Of a DNA stretch of 64,000 nucleotides, positions 45,901 to 53,888 are shown in pieces. This DNA is from Tropicibacter alexandrii (GTDB lineage Bacteria; Pseudomonadota; Alphaproteobacteria; Rhodobacterales; Rhodobacteraceae), in contig NZ_RCTZ02000006.1 in the NCBI RefSeq assembly GCF_003667315.2, positions 185,114 through 249,113 of the forward strand, read 5' to 3'. The translations under genes were made by a program, and so were the position numbers. The notes under the pieces were generated by a model. It did no database searches and was not told the DNA's origin. It worked only from the letters and a program-made list of their open reading frames with translations. The first letter of the stretch is position 1. The number at the start of each line of letters is the position of its first letter.

Positions 45901-46466
45901 CGCTGAAACGCCAAGATGTCAGCACGCTCGAAGAGGTCGAGCGCAAGGCCATGCGCGGGCCTTGTATCGCGAAACTGGCCGGTGTGGTCGCCGGGCGGCA
46001 GGAACGCAAATCGGCGCGCGGCAACCGCTTTGCCTTTGCCCAGCTGTCCGACCCGACCGGCGCCTATGAGGTCACGCTGTTTTCCGAGGCGCTGGAGAAA
46101 TCCCGCGAGCATCTGGAAACCGGGTCCAAGGTCGTGGTCACCGTCGAGGCGACGATGGAAAGCGACCAGCTCAAGCTGCTGGGCCGATCCGTCGCGCCGG
46201 TGGATTCGGTGGCGTCCAGCGGGACCCCGGCGGGCATGCGCATCTATATCGAGAACGCGGGCGCGCTGGGCCATATCGCCACCGTGCTGGGCCGCGCGCG
46301 CGAACAGATGCCCAAGGCCCCGCGCGGGCCGGTGACATTGGCGCTGAACGATCACGGCTTGCCCGGCGAGGTCGAGGTCGACCTGCAGGAAATGTTCCCG
46401 GTCACGCCCGAAATCCGCGGCGCGGTGAAGTCGCTGGACGGGGTGCTGGCGGTCGAGGAATTGTAA
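42966..46466 (+). CDS. dnaE: DNA polymerase III alpha subunit
   Basis: The replicative polymerase subunit (1166 aa). The N-terminal PHP domain starts RFIHLRVHTEYSLLEGAI. The catalytic palm carries PDFDIDFCMDRREEVI (about residue 401), and the fingers include VLYRPGPMENIPVYC-like and GIIVYQEQVMQIAQ. A tandem helix-hairpin-helix and a C-terminal OB-fold (LAGVVAGRQERKSARGNRFAF, about residues 1003-1023) follow. This is the housekeeping DnaE1 length, not the shorter DnaE2/ImuC. It stands alone on the plus strand. Confidence 0.96.
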   Translation: MSNPRFIHLRVHTEYSLLEGAIRLKKLPGLIAGMEMPAVAVTDTNNLFAALEFSVGASGAGVQPIIGCQMDLRYEEPAPGQRPKPPAPVVLLAQTEAGYEHLMKLNSCLYMRTDGELAHVTLDELAQHSEDIICLTGGPDGPVGRLLRNGQRGPAAELMTRLHRIFADRLYVELQRHPMEDGTPPEAEALTERGFVEMAYDMGIPLVATNDVYFPKSEMYEAHDAMICIAEGAYVDQAEPRRRLTPQHYLKTPQEMAVLFADLPEALENTVEIARRCAFQAYRRNPILPKFADDEVAELRRQANEGLQARLAVIPHAVTPEEYQERLDFELGIIEGMGFPGYFLIVADFIGWAKAHDIPVGPGRGSGAGSLVAYALTITDLDPLRYSLLFERFLNPERVSMPDFDIDFCMDRREEVIRYVQDKYGHDRVAQIITFGALLSKAAVRDMGRVLQMPYGQVDRLSKMIPVEGVKPVSIEKALKDEPRLAEEARNEEVVDRLLKYGMQVEGLLRSAGTHAAGVVIADRPTDELVPLYRDPRSEMPATQFNMKWVEQAGLVKFDFLGLKTLTVVQNACNLIFKSGRPLHVAADGVQLYEPAEGAENQINLIPLDDEKTYKLYAAAKTVAVFQVESSGMMDALKRMKPTCIEDIVALVALYRPGPMENIPVYCEVKNGIREITSVHPSIDHILAETQGIIVYQEQVMQIAQVMAGYSLGGADLLRRAMGKKIAEEMAKERPKFEEGAQKNGVDKKKASEVFDLLEKFANYGFNKSHAAAYAVVSYYTAWLKANHPVEFMAGVMNCDIHLTDKLAVYFEEVRKGLKLPYVPPCVNRSLAMFDVVDQELVYGLGALKNVGVEAMNLIVQGRGERAFATLYDFARRVDLKKIGKRPLEMLARAGAFDQLDSNRRRVFDSLDALVAYSAAIFEQKASAQVSLFGEAGDDLPEPRMSPVPDWLPAERLAEEFKAVGFYLSGHPLDDYMAALKRQDVSTLEEVERKAMRGPCIAKLAGVVAGRQERKSARGNRFAFAQLSDPTGAYEVTLFSEALEKSREHLETGSKVVVTVEATMESDQLKLLGRSVAPVDSVASSGTPAGMRIYIENAGALGHIATVLGRAREQMPKAPRGPVTLALNDHGLPGEVEVDLQEMFPVTPEIRGAVKSLDGVLAVEEL

Positions 46467-46556
46467 GCGCCGAATTGCCGGGTTGGGCGGTTTGGCTGGA
46501 CCTGCCCCCGGCTTGGCGGCTATGACGGCGGGAAGAGTTTTCCACCGGAGAGGCGC

Positions 46557-47609
46557 ATGCAGCGTATCGCCACAGCCCTGACCTTGGCCGTCCTGCTGGC
46601 AGGCTGCGCCGGTGATCCGTTGAAATCCGTGCCCCGCGTGGGGGATGTCGAGATCGCCGAGGCCGCGGGGCAGGCCGATATCGCCGCCCCCGAAGAGGGC
46701 GCGGACCGGCCCGTGGCCCCGGCCCCGGAAACGGAGGCGCCGCAAGGCGGGCTCATGGGCTTCCTGAAACGCAAGGCGGATGAGGGCGCCGCTGCCGAAG
46801 CGGCACCCGTCGCCGTCGATGCGGCGGACGAGGCCCCGGAAATCGAGGCGCCCGATCTTGCTGCGTCCGATGTCGAATCGCCCGCGCCCCGGCGCGGCCT
46901 GTTTGGCCGTATCCTGCGCGGTGAGGCCGGGCGGGACGCAGGCACCGATCCGGCACCGCAGCAGGTGGCCATGGTCGCCCCCGAGGCCGAGCCGGACGCG
47001 CCACTCGCCGAAGCGCGACCCGGTTCCGCCCCGAAACGTGGCCTGTTCGGGCGCATTCTCGACGGGGATGCCGGCGATGAACGCCCCTCTGTTTCAGCCC
47101 CGGTGATGGACCCGAATGCGCCGGATGCCCGGCAGATCGCCTTTGGCACCCGGCTGCCCTTTGGCGAGGTGGCGCGGCTCTGCGACGTGCCCGCGCGGCA
47201 ATTGGGCAAGCGGGCCGGTGGCTATCCCGAGCGCGGCGCGCAGTACATGCTGTATGACAGCGCCCCCGGCGAGACCGGCCCGCGCAGCTATTACCTGACC
47301 GGCTTCAAGGACGGGTGCGCGCGCCAGTTCACCGCCGCGCTGGTGCTGTTCGGCTCGCCCGAAAGCTATGAGCAGATCCATTACGGGCCTGCGGGCAAGG
47401 CACAACCCAAGGCGCAGACCGATGCCGCCTATGAGCTTGTGAAGTCGCGCGTGTGCCGCGTCGGCAAGGGCAAGCCTTGCGGGTCGGCCATGTCACGGCT
47501 GTCGCGGGACACGGTCTTTGTCAGCGTGTACGAACGCTTCGACAGCAATCCGCGCTGGAAAAACATCCTGCTGCATGACGGCGCGGTTGTCGCCGTGGAC
47601 ATGAAGTGA
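46557..47609 (+). CDS. Putative lipoprotein with internal GLFGRIL repeats
   Basis: A 350-residue protein I do not recognise by family. Residues 1-17 form a lipoprotein signal with lipobox LLAGC (Cys17). A low-complexity Ala/Pro/Glu linker holds three spaced copies of a short motif: GGLMGFLKRKADEG, RRGLFGRILRGEAG and KRGLFGRILDGDAG. The C-terminal ~160 residues look like a folded domain (FGEVARLCDVPARQLGKRAG through ILLHDGAVVAVDM), with several cysteines. GGAG lies six to nine bases before ATG 46557. It is probably anchored in the outer or inner membrane. Confidence 0.75.
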   Translation: MQRIATALTLAVLLAGCAGDPLKSVPRVGDVEIAEAAGQADIAAPEEGADRPVAPAPETEAPQGGLMGFLKRKADEGAAAEAAPVAVDAADEAPEIEAPDLAASDVESPAPRRGLFGRILRGEAGRDAGTDPAPQQVAMVAPEAEPDAPLAEARPGSAPKRGLFGRILDGDAGDERPSVSAPVMDPNAPDARQIAFGTRLPFGEVARLCDVPARQLGKRAGGYPERGAQYMLYDSAPGETGPRSYYLTGFKDGCARQFTAALVLFGSPESYEQIHYGPAGKAQPKAQTDAAYELVKSRVCRVGKGKPCGSAMSRLSRDTVFVSVYERFDSNPRWKNILLHDGAVVAVDMK

Positions 47610-47621
47610 CCTGATGTCGGA

Positions 47622-47819
47622 TCAGTAATGTGGCGGGCGCTCATCGCCGAGGATGACGCCGCCCGAACCTTCGGCCTCACGCGCGGCCTCGCGTTCCAGC
47701 AGCATGGCGACACGGTGGGTGAGGCGGTCGATTTCCTTGGCCTGCTGCGCCACGACGTCGGACAGGTCGTCGACGGTGCGTTCGAGATGGGCGAGGCGTT
47801 CTTCGATCGGGTTGGTCAT
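47622..47819 (-). CDS. slyX: SlyX family protein
   Basis: A 65-residue coiled-coil protein of the SlyX family. The pattern IEERLAHLERTVDDLSDVVAQQAKEIDRLTHRVAML is a nearly continuous heptad helix, and the protein ends with the family's short ERPPHY tail. Function of SlyX is not established. The start was placed at MTNPIEERLA, since codons upstream come from the adjacent repeat element. It converges on the lipoprotein gene. Confidence 0.85.
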   Translation of the reverse strand: MTNPIEERLAHLERTVDDLSDVVAQQAKEIDRLTHRVAMLLEREAAREAEGSGGVILGDERPPHY

Positions 47820-47872
47820 GTCGGGCCTTTCTGTCGCAGGGGCTTTGCCCCTCTTGGCCTGCGGCCAATTCA

Positions 47873-47899
47873 CCCCACGGTATTTCGGGCCAGAAGAAG
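47873..47899 (+). repeat. GGTATTTCGGGCCAGAAGAAG element upstream of hisS
   Basis: CCCCACGGTATTTCGGG followed by CCAGAAGAAG, preceded by a GGGGCTTTGCCCC hairpin (47839-47851) and CGGCCTGCGGCC-like sequence. It is nearly identical to the 12143 and 42894 copies. Confidence 0.8.
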
Positions 47900-47976
47900 C
47901 CGGGGGCGGTTCGCTTGCTCATGGGGTGCGGAATGGGTAGAGGAAGCGCGACGGATTTGGAAGGCGGATCGCACCC

Positions 47977-49449
47977 ATGGCCAAACAGAAGAAATCCCCG
48001 CGCCCCAAGGCGGCCACGCCGAAGGGCTTTCGCGACTATTTCGGCGCCGAAGTCACCGAGCGCGCCGAGATGCTGCAGACCATTGCCGGGGTGTACCATC
48101 AGTATGGCTTTGACGCGCTGGAAAGCTCGGGCGTGGAGACGGTCGAGGCGCTGGGCAAGTTCCTGCCCGATGTGGATCGCCCGAACGAGGGGGTCTTTGC
48201 CTGGCAGGACGAGGATGATCAGTGGATGGCGCTGCGCTATGACCTGACCGCACCCTTGGCGCGCGTCTATGCGCAGCACCGCAACGACCTTCCGCTGCCG
48301 TATCGCCGCTATGCGATGGGGCCGGTCTGGCGGAATGAGAAGCCCGGACCGGGGCGCTATCGTCAGTTCTATCAGTGCGACGCGGATACGGTTGGCGCGG
48401 GGTCGGTGGCCGCCGATGCCGAGATTTGCGCGATGCTGTCGGATACGCTGGAGAAGGTCGGGATTCCGCGCGGCGATTACGTGGTGCGGGTCAACAACCG
48501 CAAGGTTCTGAACGGTGTGCTGGAGGCGATGGGCGTGAGCGACGAGGCGCAGGCGGCGGACGTGCTGCGCACCATCGACAAGTTTGACAAGGTCGGTGAA
48601 AGCGGCGTGCGCGAGTTGCTGGGCAAGGGGCGGCTGGATGCCTCTGGGGCCTATATCGACGGGGTCGGGCTGGCCGAGGCGCAGGCCGAGCCGGTGATTG
48701 CGTTCCTGACGTCGAAGGGCGCATCGAACGCCGAGACCTTGGTGAATTTGAAGGCGGCGATTGGCGAAAGCGCCGTGGGCGCCGAGGGCGTGGCCGAGTT
48801 GCAGGAAATCGCGGCGCTGCTCGATGCACAGGGCTATGGCGAGGATCGCATCGTGATCGATCCCTCCGTGGTGCGCGGCCTTGGCTACTATACCGGGCCG
48901 GTTTTCGAGGCGGAGCTGACCTTTGAAATCCTCGACGAGAAGGGCCGCAAGCGGCAATTCGGCTCGGTTGCCGGGGGCGGGCGCTATGATGACCTCGTGA
49001 AACGCTTCACGGGTCAAGCGGTGCCTGCGACGGGTGTCAGCATTGGCGTGGACCGCTTGCTGGCAGCGCTGCGTGAAAAGGGGCGGATCGGGTCCAATGT
49101 GCAAGGGCCGGTGGTCGTGACCGTTATGGATAAGGACCGGATGGCCGACTATCAGGCGATGGTGGCCGAGTTGCGCAGCGCGGGGCTGCGGGCCGAGGTC
49201 TATCTGGGCAATCCCAAGAACTTTGGCAACCAGTTGAAATATGCCGATAAACGCGCCTCGCCGGTGGCCGTGATCGAGGGCGGGGATGAGCACGAAAAAG
49301 GTGTGGTTCAGATCAAGGACCTGATCCTTGGCGCCAAGATCGCCGAAGAGGCGAGCCTTGAGGAATGGAAGGACCGCCCCAGCCAGTACGAAGTGCCGCG
49401 TGGCGACCTTGTGACCAAGGTGCGCGAGATTCTGGACCTGTACCAATGA
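47977..49449 (+). CDS. hisS: Histidyl-tRNA synthetase, divergent alphaproteobacterial type
   Basis: A 490-residue class II synthetase charging tRNA-His. Motif 2 is [23 protein letters not shown] (about residues 114-136), the histidine-site motif [15 protein letters not shown] (about 302-316) and motif 3 [12 protein letters not shown]. These differ from the common bacterial forms (RxERPQKGR, RGLDYY) and resemble the divergent HisRS of one alphaproteobacterial clade, in which tRNA-His lacks the usual G-1 base. The gene overlaps hisZ by four bases, so synthetase and pathway regulator are coupled. Confidence 0.93.
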   Translation: MAKQKKSPRPKAATPKGFRDYFGAEVTERAEMLQTIAGVYHQYGFDALESSGVETVEALGKFLPDVDRPNEGVFAWQDEDDQWMALRYDLTAPLARVYAQHRNDLPLPYRRYAMGPVWRNEKPGPGRYRQFYQCDADTVGAGSVAADAEICAMLSDTLEKVGIPRGDYVVRVNNRKVLNGVLEAMGVSDEAQAADVLRTIDKFDKVGESGVRELLGKGRLDASGAYIDGVGLAEAQAEPVIAFLTSKGASNAETLVNLKAAIGESAVGAEGVAELQEIAALLDAQGYGEDRIVIDPSVVRGLGYYTGPVFEAELTFEILDEKGRKRQFGSVAGGGRYDDLVKRFTGQAVPATGVSIGVDRLLAALREKGRIGSNVQGPVVVTVMDKDRMADYQAMVAELRSAGLRAEVYLGNPKNFGNQLKYADKRASPVAVIEGGDEHEKGVVQIKDLILGAKIAEEASLEEWKDRPSQYEVPRGDLVTKVREILDLYQ

Positions 49450-50522
49450 CCCTTTCAGCGGTGAAAACCAAGGCGGCGGCCTTGCAGGCGGCCTTCGAGG
49501 CGGCGGGTGCGCACCCGGTCGATTGCCCGATCCTGTTGCCCGCAGGCGTGCTTTTGGAGCTCTATGGCGAGGATATCCGCACGCGGGCCTATGTGACCAG
49601 CGACCCGGTCGAGGGCGAGGTCATGCTGCGCCCGGATTTCACGCTGCCAGTGGTCGAACGCCACATGGCCGAGGGCGCGGAACCGGCGCGCTACACCTAT
49701 GCGGGCGAGGTCTTTCGCCGACAGGAAGAGCACCCGGACCGGGCCAGCGAATACGTGCAGGTGGGCTTCGAGGTCTTTGACCGCGAGGACCCGGAGGCGG
49801 CGGATGCCGAGGTCTTTGCGCTGTTCTCGAAGGCGCTGGACGGCTACGGGCTGCGCGCGGTCACCGGCGATATCGGCATCCTGACGGCGGCGGTGTCGGG
49901 GTTGGAGACCAGCGCCGCGCGGCGGGCGGCCCTGATGCGCCATATCTGGCGGCCCCGCCGGTTCCGGGCGCTTCTGGACCGGTTCTCGGGCAAGACCGAG
50001 ATGCCCGCGTCGCGCGCGGCCCTGCTGGCATCGCAGACGCCGATGGCGCTGGCCGGGGCCATGATCGGCCTGCGGGACGAGACCGATATCCTTGCGCGGA
50101 TCGAAACGCTGCGCGCCGATCAGGCCGAGCCCAAGCTGGCGCGCGAACAGGTCGCCATGTTGGAGCAGTTGTTGAAAGTGTCCGAGGCTTGTCCCTTTGC
50201 GCTGGAACAGTTGCGCGACATCGCCGTGGACATGCCCGCGATTGCCGGGGCGGTCGATCGCTTTGCCCGGCGCTGCGAGGCGATGGACAGGCGTGGCGTG
50301 GCGGTCGACCAGCTGGCCTTCGAGGCCAGCTATGGCCGCTCGTCGATGGAATATTACGACGGGTTCGTCTTTGGCTTTGCGCGGGCGGACCGGCCCGATT
50401 GGCCGCTGGTGGCCAGTGGCGGGCGCTATGATGCGTTGACCCGGCAGCTGGGGCAGGGGCGCGAGATCCCGGCGGTGGGCGGTGTCATCCGCGCCGGCCT
50501 GCTGGTGGAGTTGGAGCGATGA
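49446..50522 (+). CDS. hisZ: ATP phosphoribosyltransferase regulatory subunit HisZ
   Basis: A 358-residue HisRS-like protein without synthetase function that activates short-form HisG and gives it histidine feedback control. It keeps synthetase-fold landmarks such as [16 protein letters not shown] (about residues 59-74), [12 protein letters not shown] and the C-terminal [14 protein letters not shown]. Catalytic motifs of HisRS are missing. The start is the ATG within the hisS stop (ATGA overlap), and its own stop overlaps hisG in the same way. Confidence 0.9.
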   Translation: MTLSAVKTKAAALQAAFEAAGAHPVDCPILLPAGVLLELYGEDIRTRAYVTSDPVEGEVMLRPDFTLPVVERHMAEGAEPARYTYAGEVFRRQEEHPDRASEYVQVGFEVFDREDPEAADAEVFALFSKALDGYGLRAVTGDIGILTAAVSGLETSAARRAALMRHIWRPRRFRALLDRFSGKTEMPASRAALLASQTPMALAGAMIGLRDETDILARIETLRADQAEPKLAREQVAMLEQLLKVSEACPFALEQLRDIAVDMPAIAGAVDRFARRCEAMDRRGVAVDQLAFEASYGRSSMEYYDGFVFGFARADRPDWPLVASGGRYDALTRQLGQGREIPAVGGVIRAGLLVELER

Positions 50523-51214
50523 GCATCAAGCTGGGCGTGCCGTCCAAGGGGCGGCTGATGGAAAAGACCTTTGACTGGTTCGGCGCGCGCGGCGTGGCGC
50601 TGTCGCGCACCGGCTCGGATCGCGAGTATTCCGGCGCGGTCGAGGGGGTCGACGGGGTCGAACTGGTGCTGCTGAGCGCGGGGGAAATCCCGCGCGAACT
50701 GGCTGCCGGGCGCATCCATCTGGGCGTGACGGGCACGGACCTGATCCGCGAGAAACTGGTGCAATGGGATCAGAAGGTGCAGCCGCTGGCCGAGCTTGGC
50801 TTTGGCCATGCGGACCTGATCATCGCCGTCCCGGCCTGTTGGGTGGATGTGGATACGCTGGACGATCTGGACGCGGCGGCGGCGCAATTCCGCGCGCGGC
50901 ACGGGTTCCGGATGCGCATCGCGACGAAGTATCACCGGCTGGTGCGGCAATACCTGCATGACGGCGGGGTCGCGGATTACCAGCTGGTCGACAGCCAAGG
51001 CGCGACCGAGGGTACGGTGAAGAACCTGACCGCCGAGGCGATCGCGGACATCACTTCGACGGGCGAGACGTTGCGCGCCAACCATCTGAAAGTTCTGGAA
51101 GAAGAGCCGGTCTTGCGGTCGCAGGCAACGCTGTTCCGGTCGCGCAAGGCAGCGATGGAGCCCGGCGATCGCGCGGCGATGCAGGCGCTGTGTGACAAGC
51201 TGAACGTTGGCTGA
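50519..51214 (+). CDS. hisG: ATP phosphoribosyltransferase, short form
   Basis: HisG (231 aa) catalyses the first step of histidine synthesis, joining ATP and PRPP. It has the short (HisG_S) architecture without the C-terminal regulatory domain, consistent with the adjacent hisZ. Conserved features are KLGVPSKGRLMEKT at the start, HLGVTGTDLIRE (about residues 68-79) and the PRPP-site-like QGATEGTVKNLTAEAIADITSTG, split across about 160-182. It ends seven bases before a 26 bp palindrome that may serve as its terminator. Confidence 0.94.
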   Translation: MSIKLGVPSKGRLMEKTFDWFGARGVALSRTGSDREYSGAVEGVDGVELVLLSAGEIPRELAAGRIHLGVTGTDLIREKLVQWDQKVQPLAELGFGHADLIIAVPACWVDVDTLDDLDAAAAQFRARHGFRMRIATKYHRLVRQYLHDGGVADYQLVDSQGATEGTVKNLTAEAIADITSTGETLRANHLKVLEEEPVLRSQATLFRSRKAAMEPGDRAAMQALCDKLNVG

Positions 51215-51220
51215 CCTCAA

Positions 51221-51246
51221 GTAGGATGGGTGATCACCCATCCTAC
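51221..51246. repeat. 26 bp perfect palindrome after hisG, copy 3
   Basis: Same sequence as copies at 25009, 38761 and 52684. It lies between the convergent hisG and yghU genes, where it could act as a bidirectional transcription stop. Confidence 0.95.
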
Positions 51247-51259
51247 CTTTTTGGCGCGT

Positions 51260-52108
51260 TCAACCGATCTTGTCTTGGGTCTTGGTCTCGAAATCCGACG
51301 CATCATGGCGTTCGCGCAGTTGCGTGGCCGGGTCACCGGAGGCCTTGTTGACCATGCGCCCGCGGATCACGGCAGGCCGCGCGGCGATCTCGTCGGCCCA
51401 GCGGATCACGTTGGTGTAGCTTTTCACATCCAGGAATTCGCCCGCGTTGTAGCTTTCGCCATGCACCGTGCGCCCGTACCATGGAAAGATCGCGATATCG
51501 GCGATGGTGTAGTCGTCGCCCGTCATGTACCGGTTTTCGGCCAGATGCCGGTCCAGCACGTCGAGCTGGCGCTTGACCTCCATCGCAAAGCGGTCGATCG
51601 GATATTCCATCTTGTAAGGGGCGTAGGCGTAGAAATGGCCAAAACCGCCGCCCAGATAAGGCGCGCTGCCCATCTGCCACATCAGCCAAGACAGCAGTTC
51701 CGTGCGGTTCGAGCCGAGGAAGGCACCGAATTTCTCGGCCAGATGCATCAGGATCGCACCGGATTCGAAGACGCGGACGGGCTCGCCGCCGGAGCGGTCG
51801 ACCAGCGCGGGGATCTTGGAGTTCGGGTTGATCTCGACAAAGCCCGAGCCGAACTGGTCGCCATCCCCGATCTTGATCAGCCACGCGTCGTATTCGGCAT
51901 CATGCCCCGCTGCGAGAAGCTCTTCGAGCAGGATCGTGACCTTTTGGCCGTTTGGCGTGGCGAGGCTATAAAGCTGGAACGGGTGCTTGCCCACGGGCAG
52001 GTCTGCGTCGTGGGTGGCCCCGGCGATGGGCCGGTTGAGCGAGGCCCATTGGCCACCGTTTTCCTTGTCCCAGGTCCAGACCTTGGGCGGAGTGTAGGTA
52101 TCAGTCAT
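51260..52108 (-). CDS. yghU: Glutathione S-transferase-like disulfide reductase, YghU type
   Basis: A 282-residue GST of the YghU/YfcG (Nu-class) group, which in characterised members reduces disulfides with glutathione. The extended N-terminus (PPKVWTWDKENGGQWASLNRPIAG) is specific to YghU. The thioredoxin-like domain has YSLATPNGQKVTILLEELL (about residues 46-64), NPNSKIPALVD and VFESGAILMHLAEKF; the helical domain has DYTIADIAIFPWYG. I chose MTDTYTPPKV as the start. Confidence 0.9.
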   Translation of the reverse strand: MTDTYTPPKVWTWDKENGGQWASLNRPIAGATHDADLPVGKHPFQLYSLATPNGQKVTILLEELLAAGHDAEYDAWLIKIGDGDQFGSGFVEINPNSKIPALVDRSGGEPVRVFESGAILMHLAEKFGAFLGSNRTELLSWLMWQMGSAPYLGGGFGHFYAYAPYKMEYPIDRFAMEVKRQLDVLDRHLAENRYMTGDDYTIADIAIFPWYGRTVHGESYNAGEFLDVKSYTNVIRWADEIAARPAVIRGRMVNKASGDPATQLRERHDASDFETKTQDKIG

Positions 52109-52198
52109 GCGTGTCTCCTTTGAGGGGAGATTAGGCATTGTGAGGCGGAATGCCAGAGGGGCTTGGGATTCGCACGCTGGCTGTGCATAGGTGCAGAT

Positions 52199-52687
52199 AT
52201 GATGACCGGACTGGATGATCCTGTGGCGCTGGTCTTGGGGGCCGCGGTTTGGGAGGGCGGGCGTGCCTCGCCGTCGTTACGCCGGCGCGCGCGCCACGCG
52301 GCTACGTTGTGGCATGCGGGGCAGGTGCGGGCGATCGTGGTGTCGGGCGGTGTGGGGCTGCACCCGCCTTCCGAGGCCGAGGTCATGGCGCAGGTCATCG
52401 TCGCGGCGGGGGTGCCCGACGGCGCTGTCTTCCTCGAACCGCAGGCGCGCAACACGCGCGAGAACATTGCCCTGTCGCGGCCGATCCTGAACCGGATTGG
52501 CGCATCCGCCGTCGTGATCGTCACGGACGGTTACCACGCGCCGCGCGCGCGACTGTTGGCGCGGCGTGCCGGGTTGCGGGCGTCAAGCAATTGCCCGGTG
52601 CGGGATTATCGCCTGACTTGGCCGATGCTGCGGCTGCGCCTGCGCGAGGCGGTCGCGTTTTTGTGGGTGCTGGTGCGGCGTGGGTAG
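52199..52687 (+). CDS. DUF218 / YdcF-like protein
   Basis: A 162-residue YdcF-fold protein. The family core is visible: ALVLGAAVW, SGGVGLHPPSEAEVM (about residues 50-64), LEPQARNTRENIALSRPIL (about 81-99) and IVTDGYHAPRARLLARRAG. Members may bind S-adenosylmethionine or act in cell-envelope processes, but no reaction is firmly known. Several ATG/TTG starts are possible; I used ATG 52199. Its TAG stop (52685-52687) is supplied by the palindrome that begins at 52684. Confidence 0.8.
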   Translation: MMTGLDDPVALVLGAAVWEGGRASPSLRRRARHAATLWHAGQVRAIVVSGGVGLHPPSEAEVMAQVIVAAGVPDGAVFLEPQARNTRENIALSRPILNRIGASAVVIVTDGYHAPRARLLARRAGLRASSNCPVRDYRLTWPMLRLRLREAVAFLWVLVRRG

Positions 52688-52709
52688 GATGGGTGATCAC
52701 CCATCCTAC
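52684..52709. repeat. 26 bp perfect palindrome overlapping a stop codon, copy 4
   Basis: Same sequence as at 25009, 38761 and 51221. Its second to fourth bases are the TAG that ends the DUF218 gene, so the element has set the C-terminus of that protein. Confidence 0.95.
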
Positions 52710-52717
52710 TTTATGGA

Positions 52718-53098
52718 TCATCGGACGACGGTGACCTCCACGGACCGCCCCGTATTGCCGGTGCCGTATATCCGGACAAAGACCGTTGCGCCGCCGTTGA
52801 GCAGGGTGCGCGCGGCATTCGGTTCGATATAGCCATTCATGATCATCCGCTCCATCGCGGCACGATTGTCGATCGAGCCGAAGAACGGGTCCCATTCGTC
52901 GCCGGGTTGGGAAATGCCGAAGCGGTGGTAATTCGCCCGGTCCTGCCGCAACACCTGCCAAGGCTCGTTCAGGCGCTGGCCGTTGGAATTATAAAGGTCC
53001 TGCGTGCCGATATAGGCGACGTAGGAGCCGATCAGGCTGTCCGCCTGTGCGACCGTGGTCGAGGCGAGCAGGGCCAGAGCGGTGAGAAGGCGTTTCAT
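52718..53098 (-). CDS. Small secreted protein of unknown function
   Basis: A 126-residue protein with a clear signal peptide (MKRLLTALALLASTTVAQA) and a short mature domain. That domain contains SYVAYIGTQDLYNSNGQRL, RANYHRFGISQPGDEWDPFF and a C-terminal strand VFVRIYGTGNTGRSVEVTVVR. No family is recognised and there are no cysteines in the mature part. It stands alone, converging on the DUF218 gene. Confidence 0.75.
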   Translation of the reverse strand: MKRLLTALALLASTTVAQADSLIGSYVAYIGTQDLYNSNGQRLNEPWQVLRQDRANYHRFGISQPGDEWDPFFGSIDNRAAMERMIMNGYIEPNAARTLLNGGATVFVRIYGTGNTGRSVEVTVVR

Positions 53099-53287
53099 GG
53101 GCAGTCCTCCCTTGGTGACATATGCCGAGTCTAGGCGCGCTTGGGGAGGTTGACCTTGATTCAGGGCAATGTTTGGGCGCGGCGATGGCGCGCTTCCTGC
53201 GTGGCTTCTCGTCCCGCCCCTGACGGATCGGCGGCGCGGTCTGTCAGGGGGGGAATGGGTATTTGGAAAGAGAAGAAACAGGGCGCG

Positions 53288-53719
53288 TCAGAGGACGCCT
53301 ATCTCTGCGAGGGCCCCGGCGAGTTCCGGCGGCAGGGGTGTTTCCGTTTCGCGCCCCTTGGGCAGGTCGGGCGGCGCGTCGGCGTCAGACAGGTAGCGCC
53401 AGCCCTGAAAGGCGCGCTTCGGGGCGAGCGCGGTGCGGACCAGCTGCGGGTCGAGGCCGATGGCGCAGCGGCGGATGCCGTCCTCGCCGGTGACCTCGTC
53501 CAGCCGCAGGATGCGCTGGCGGCACTGGATCTGGCCCTTGATCACCCAATAGATTGATCCGCCTGCCAGAATCTCGGCCTCGCGTTTTGGCCACATGCGC
53601 GTGACATGGCGCGGCAGCCCGTCCGTGAACCGCGCGCGCACGCTGTCCTGCCATGCGGCGAGGCTCTCGACGCTGTCGGTGCCGGCGGAGAGTTTTACGA
53701 GATGGCAGAGCTTGGTCAC
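53288..53719 (-). CDS. DUF1489 family protein
   Basis: A 143-residue protein of the DUF1489 family, conserved in alphaproteobacteria and without known function. Diagnostic stretches are KLCHLVKLSAGTDSVESL at the N-terminus, TRMWPKREAEILAGGSIYWVIKG (about residues 40-62) and the C-terminal AFQGWRYLSDADAPPDL. The start is a GTG at 53719. It is divergent from nrdJ, with about 170 bases between them. Confidence 0.85.
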   Translation of the reverse strand: MTKLCHLVKLSAGTDSVESLAAWQDSVRARFTDGLPRHVTRMWPKREAEILAGGSIYWVIKGQIQCRQRILRLDEVTGEDGIRRCAIGLDPQLVRTALAPKRAFQGWRYLSDADAPPDLPKGRETETPLPPELAGALAEIGVL

Positions 53720-53888
53720 GAATCTGGTCCCCTTCAGACGCTTTATATGGTATGGTTTGTGTTCCCGTCTTCAAGCCCTAGCGTCTTGCTTGCCGAAATC
53801 TTGCAAAATTAAGGCTTCATTTGTGGAGCCGGACGCGATACCCAACGCCCCTGCTGACCCGAACACTCGACAAAAGGATTCGCCGCCC

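Noticed and set aside
43614..46745. Long open frame on the minus strand opposite dnaE
   Set aside because: dnaE is unmistakable on the plus strand, and the antisense product has no domain-like features.
53720..53888. Possible cobalamin riboswitch upstream of nrdJ
   Set aside because: No B12-box or related conserved core could be found by eye in the 170-base gap.
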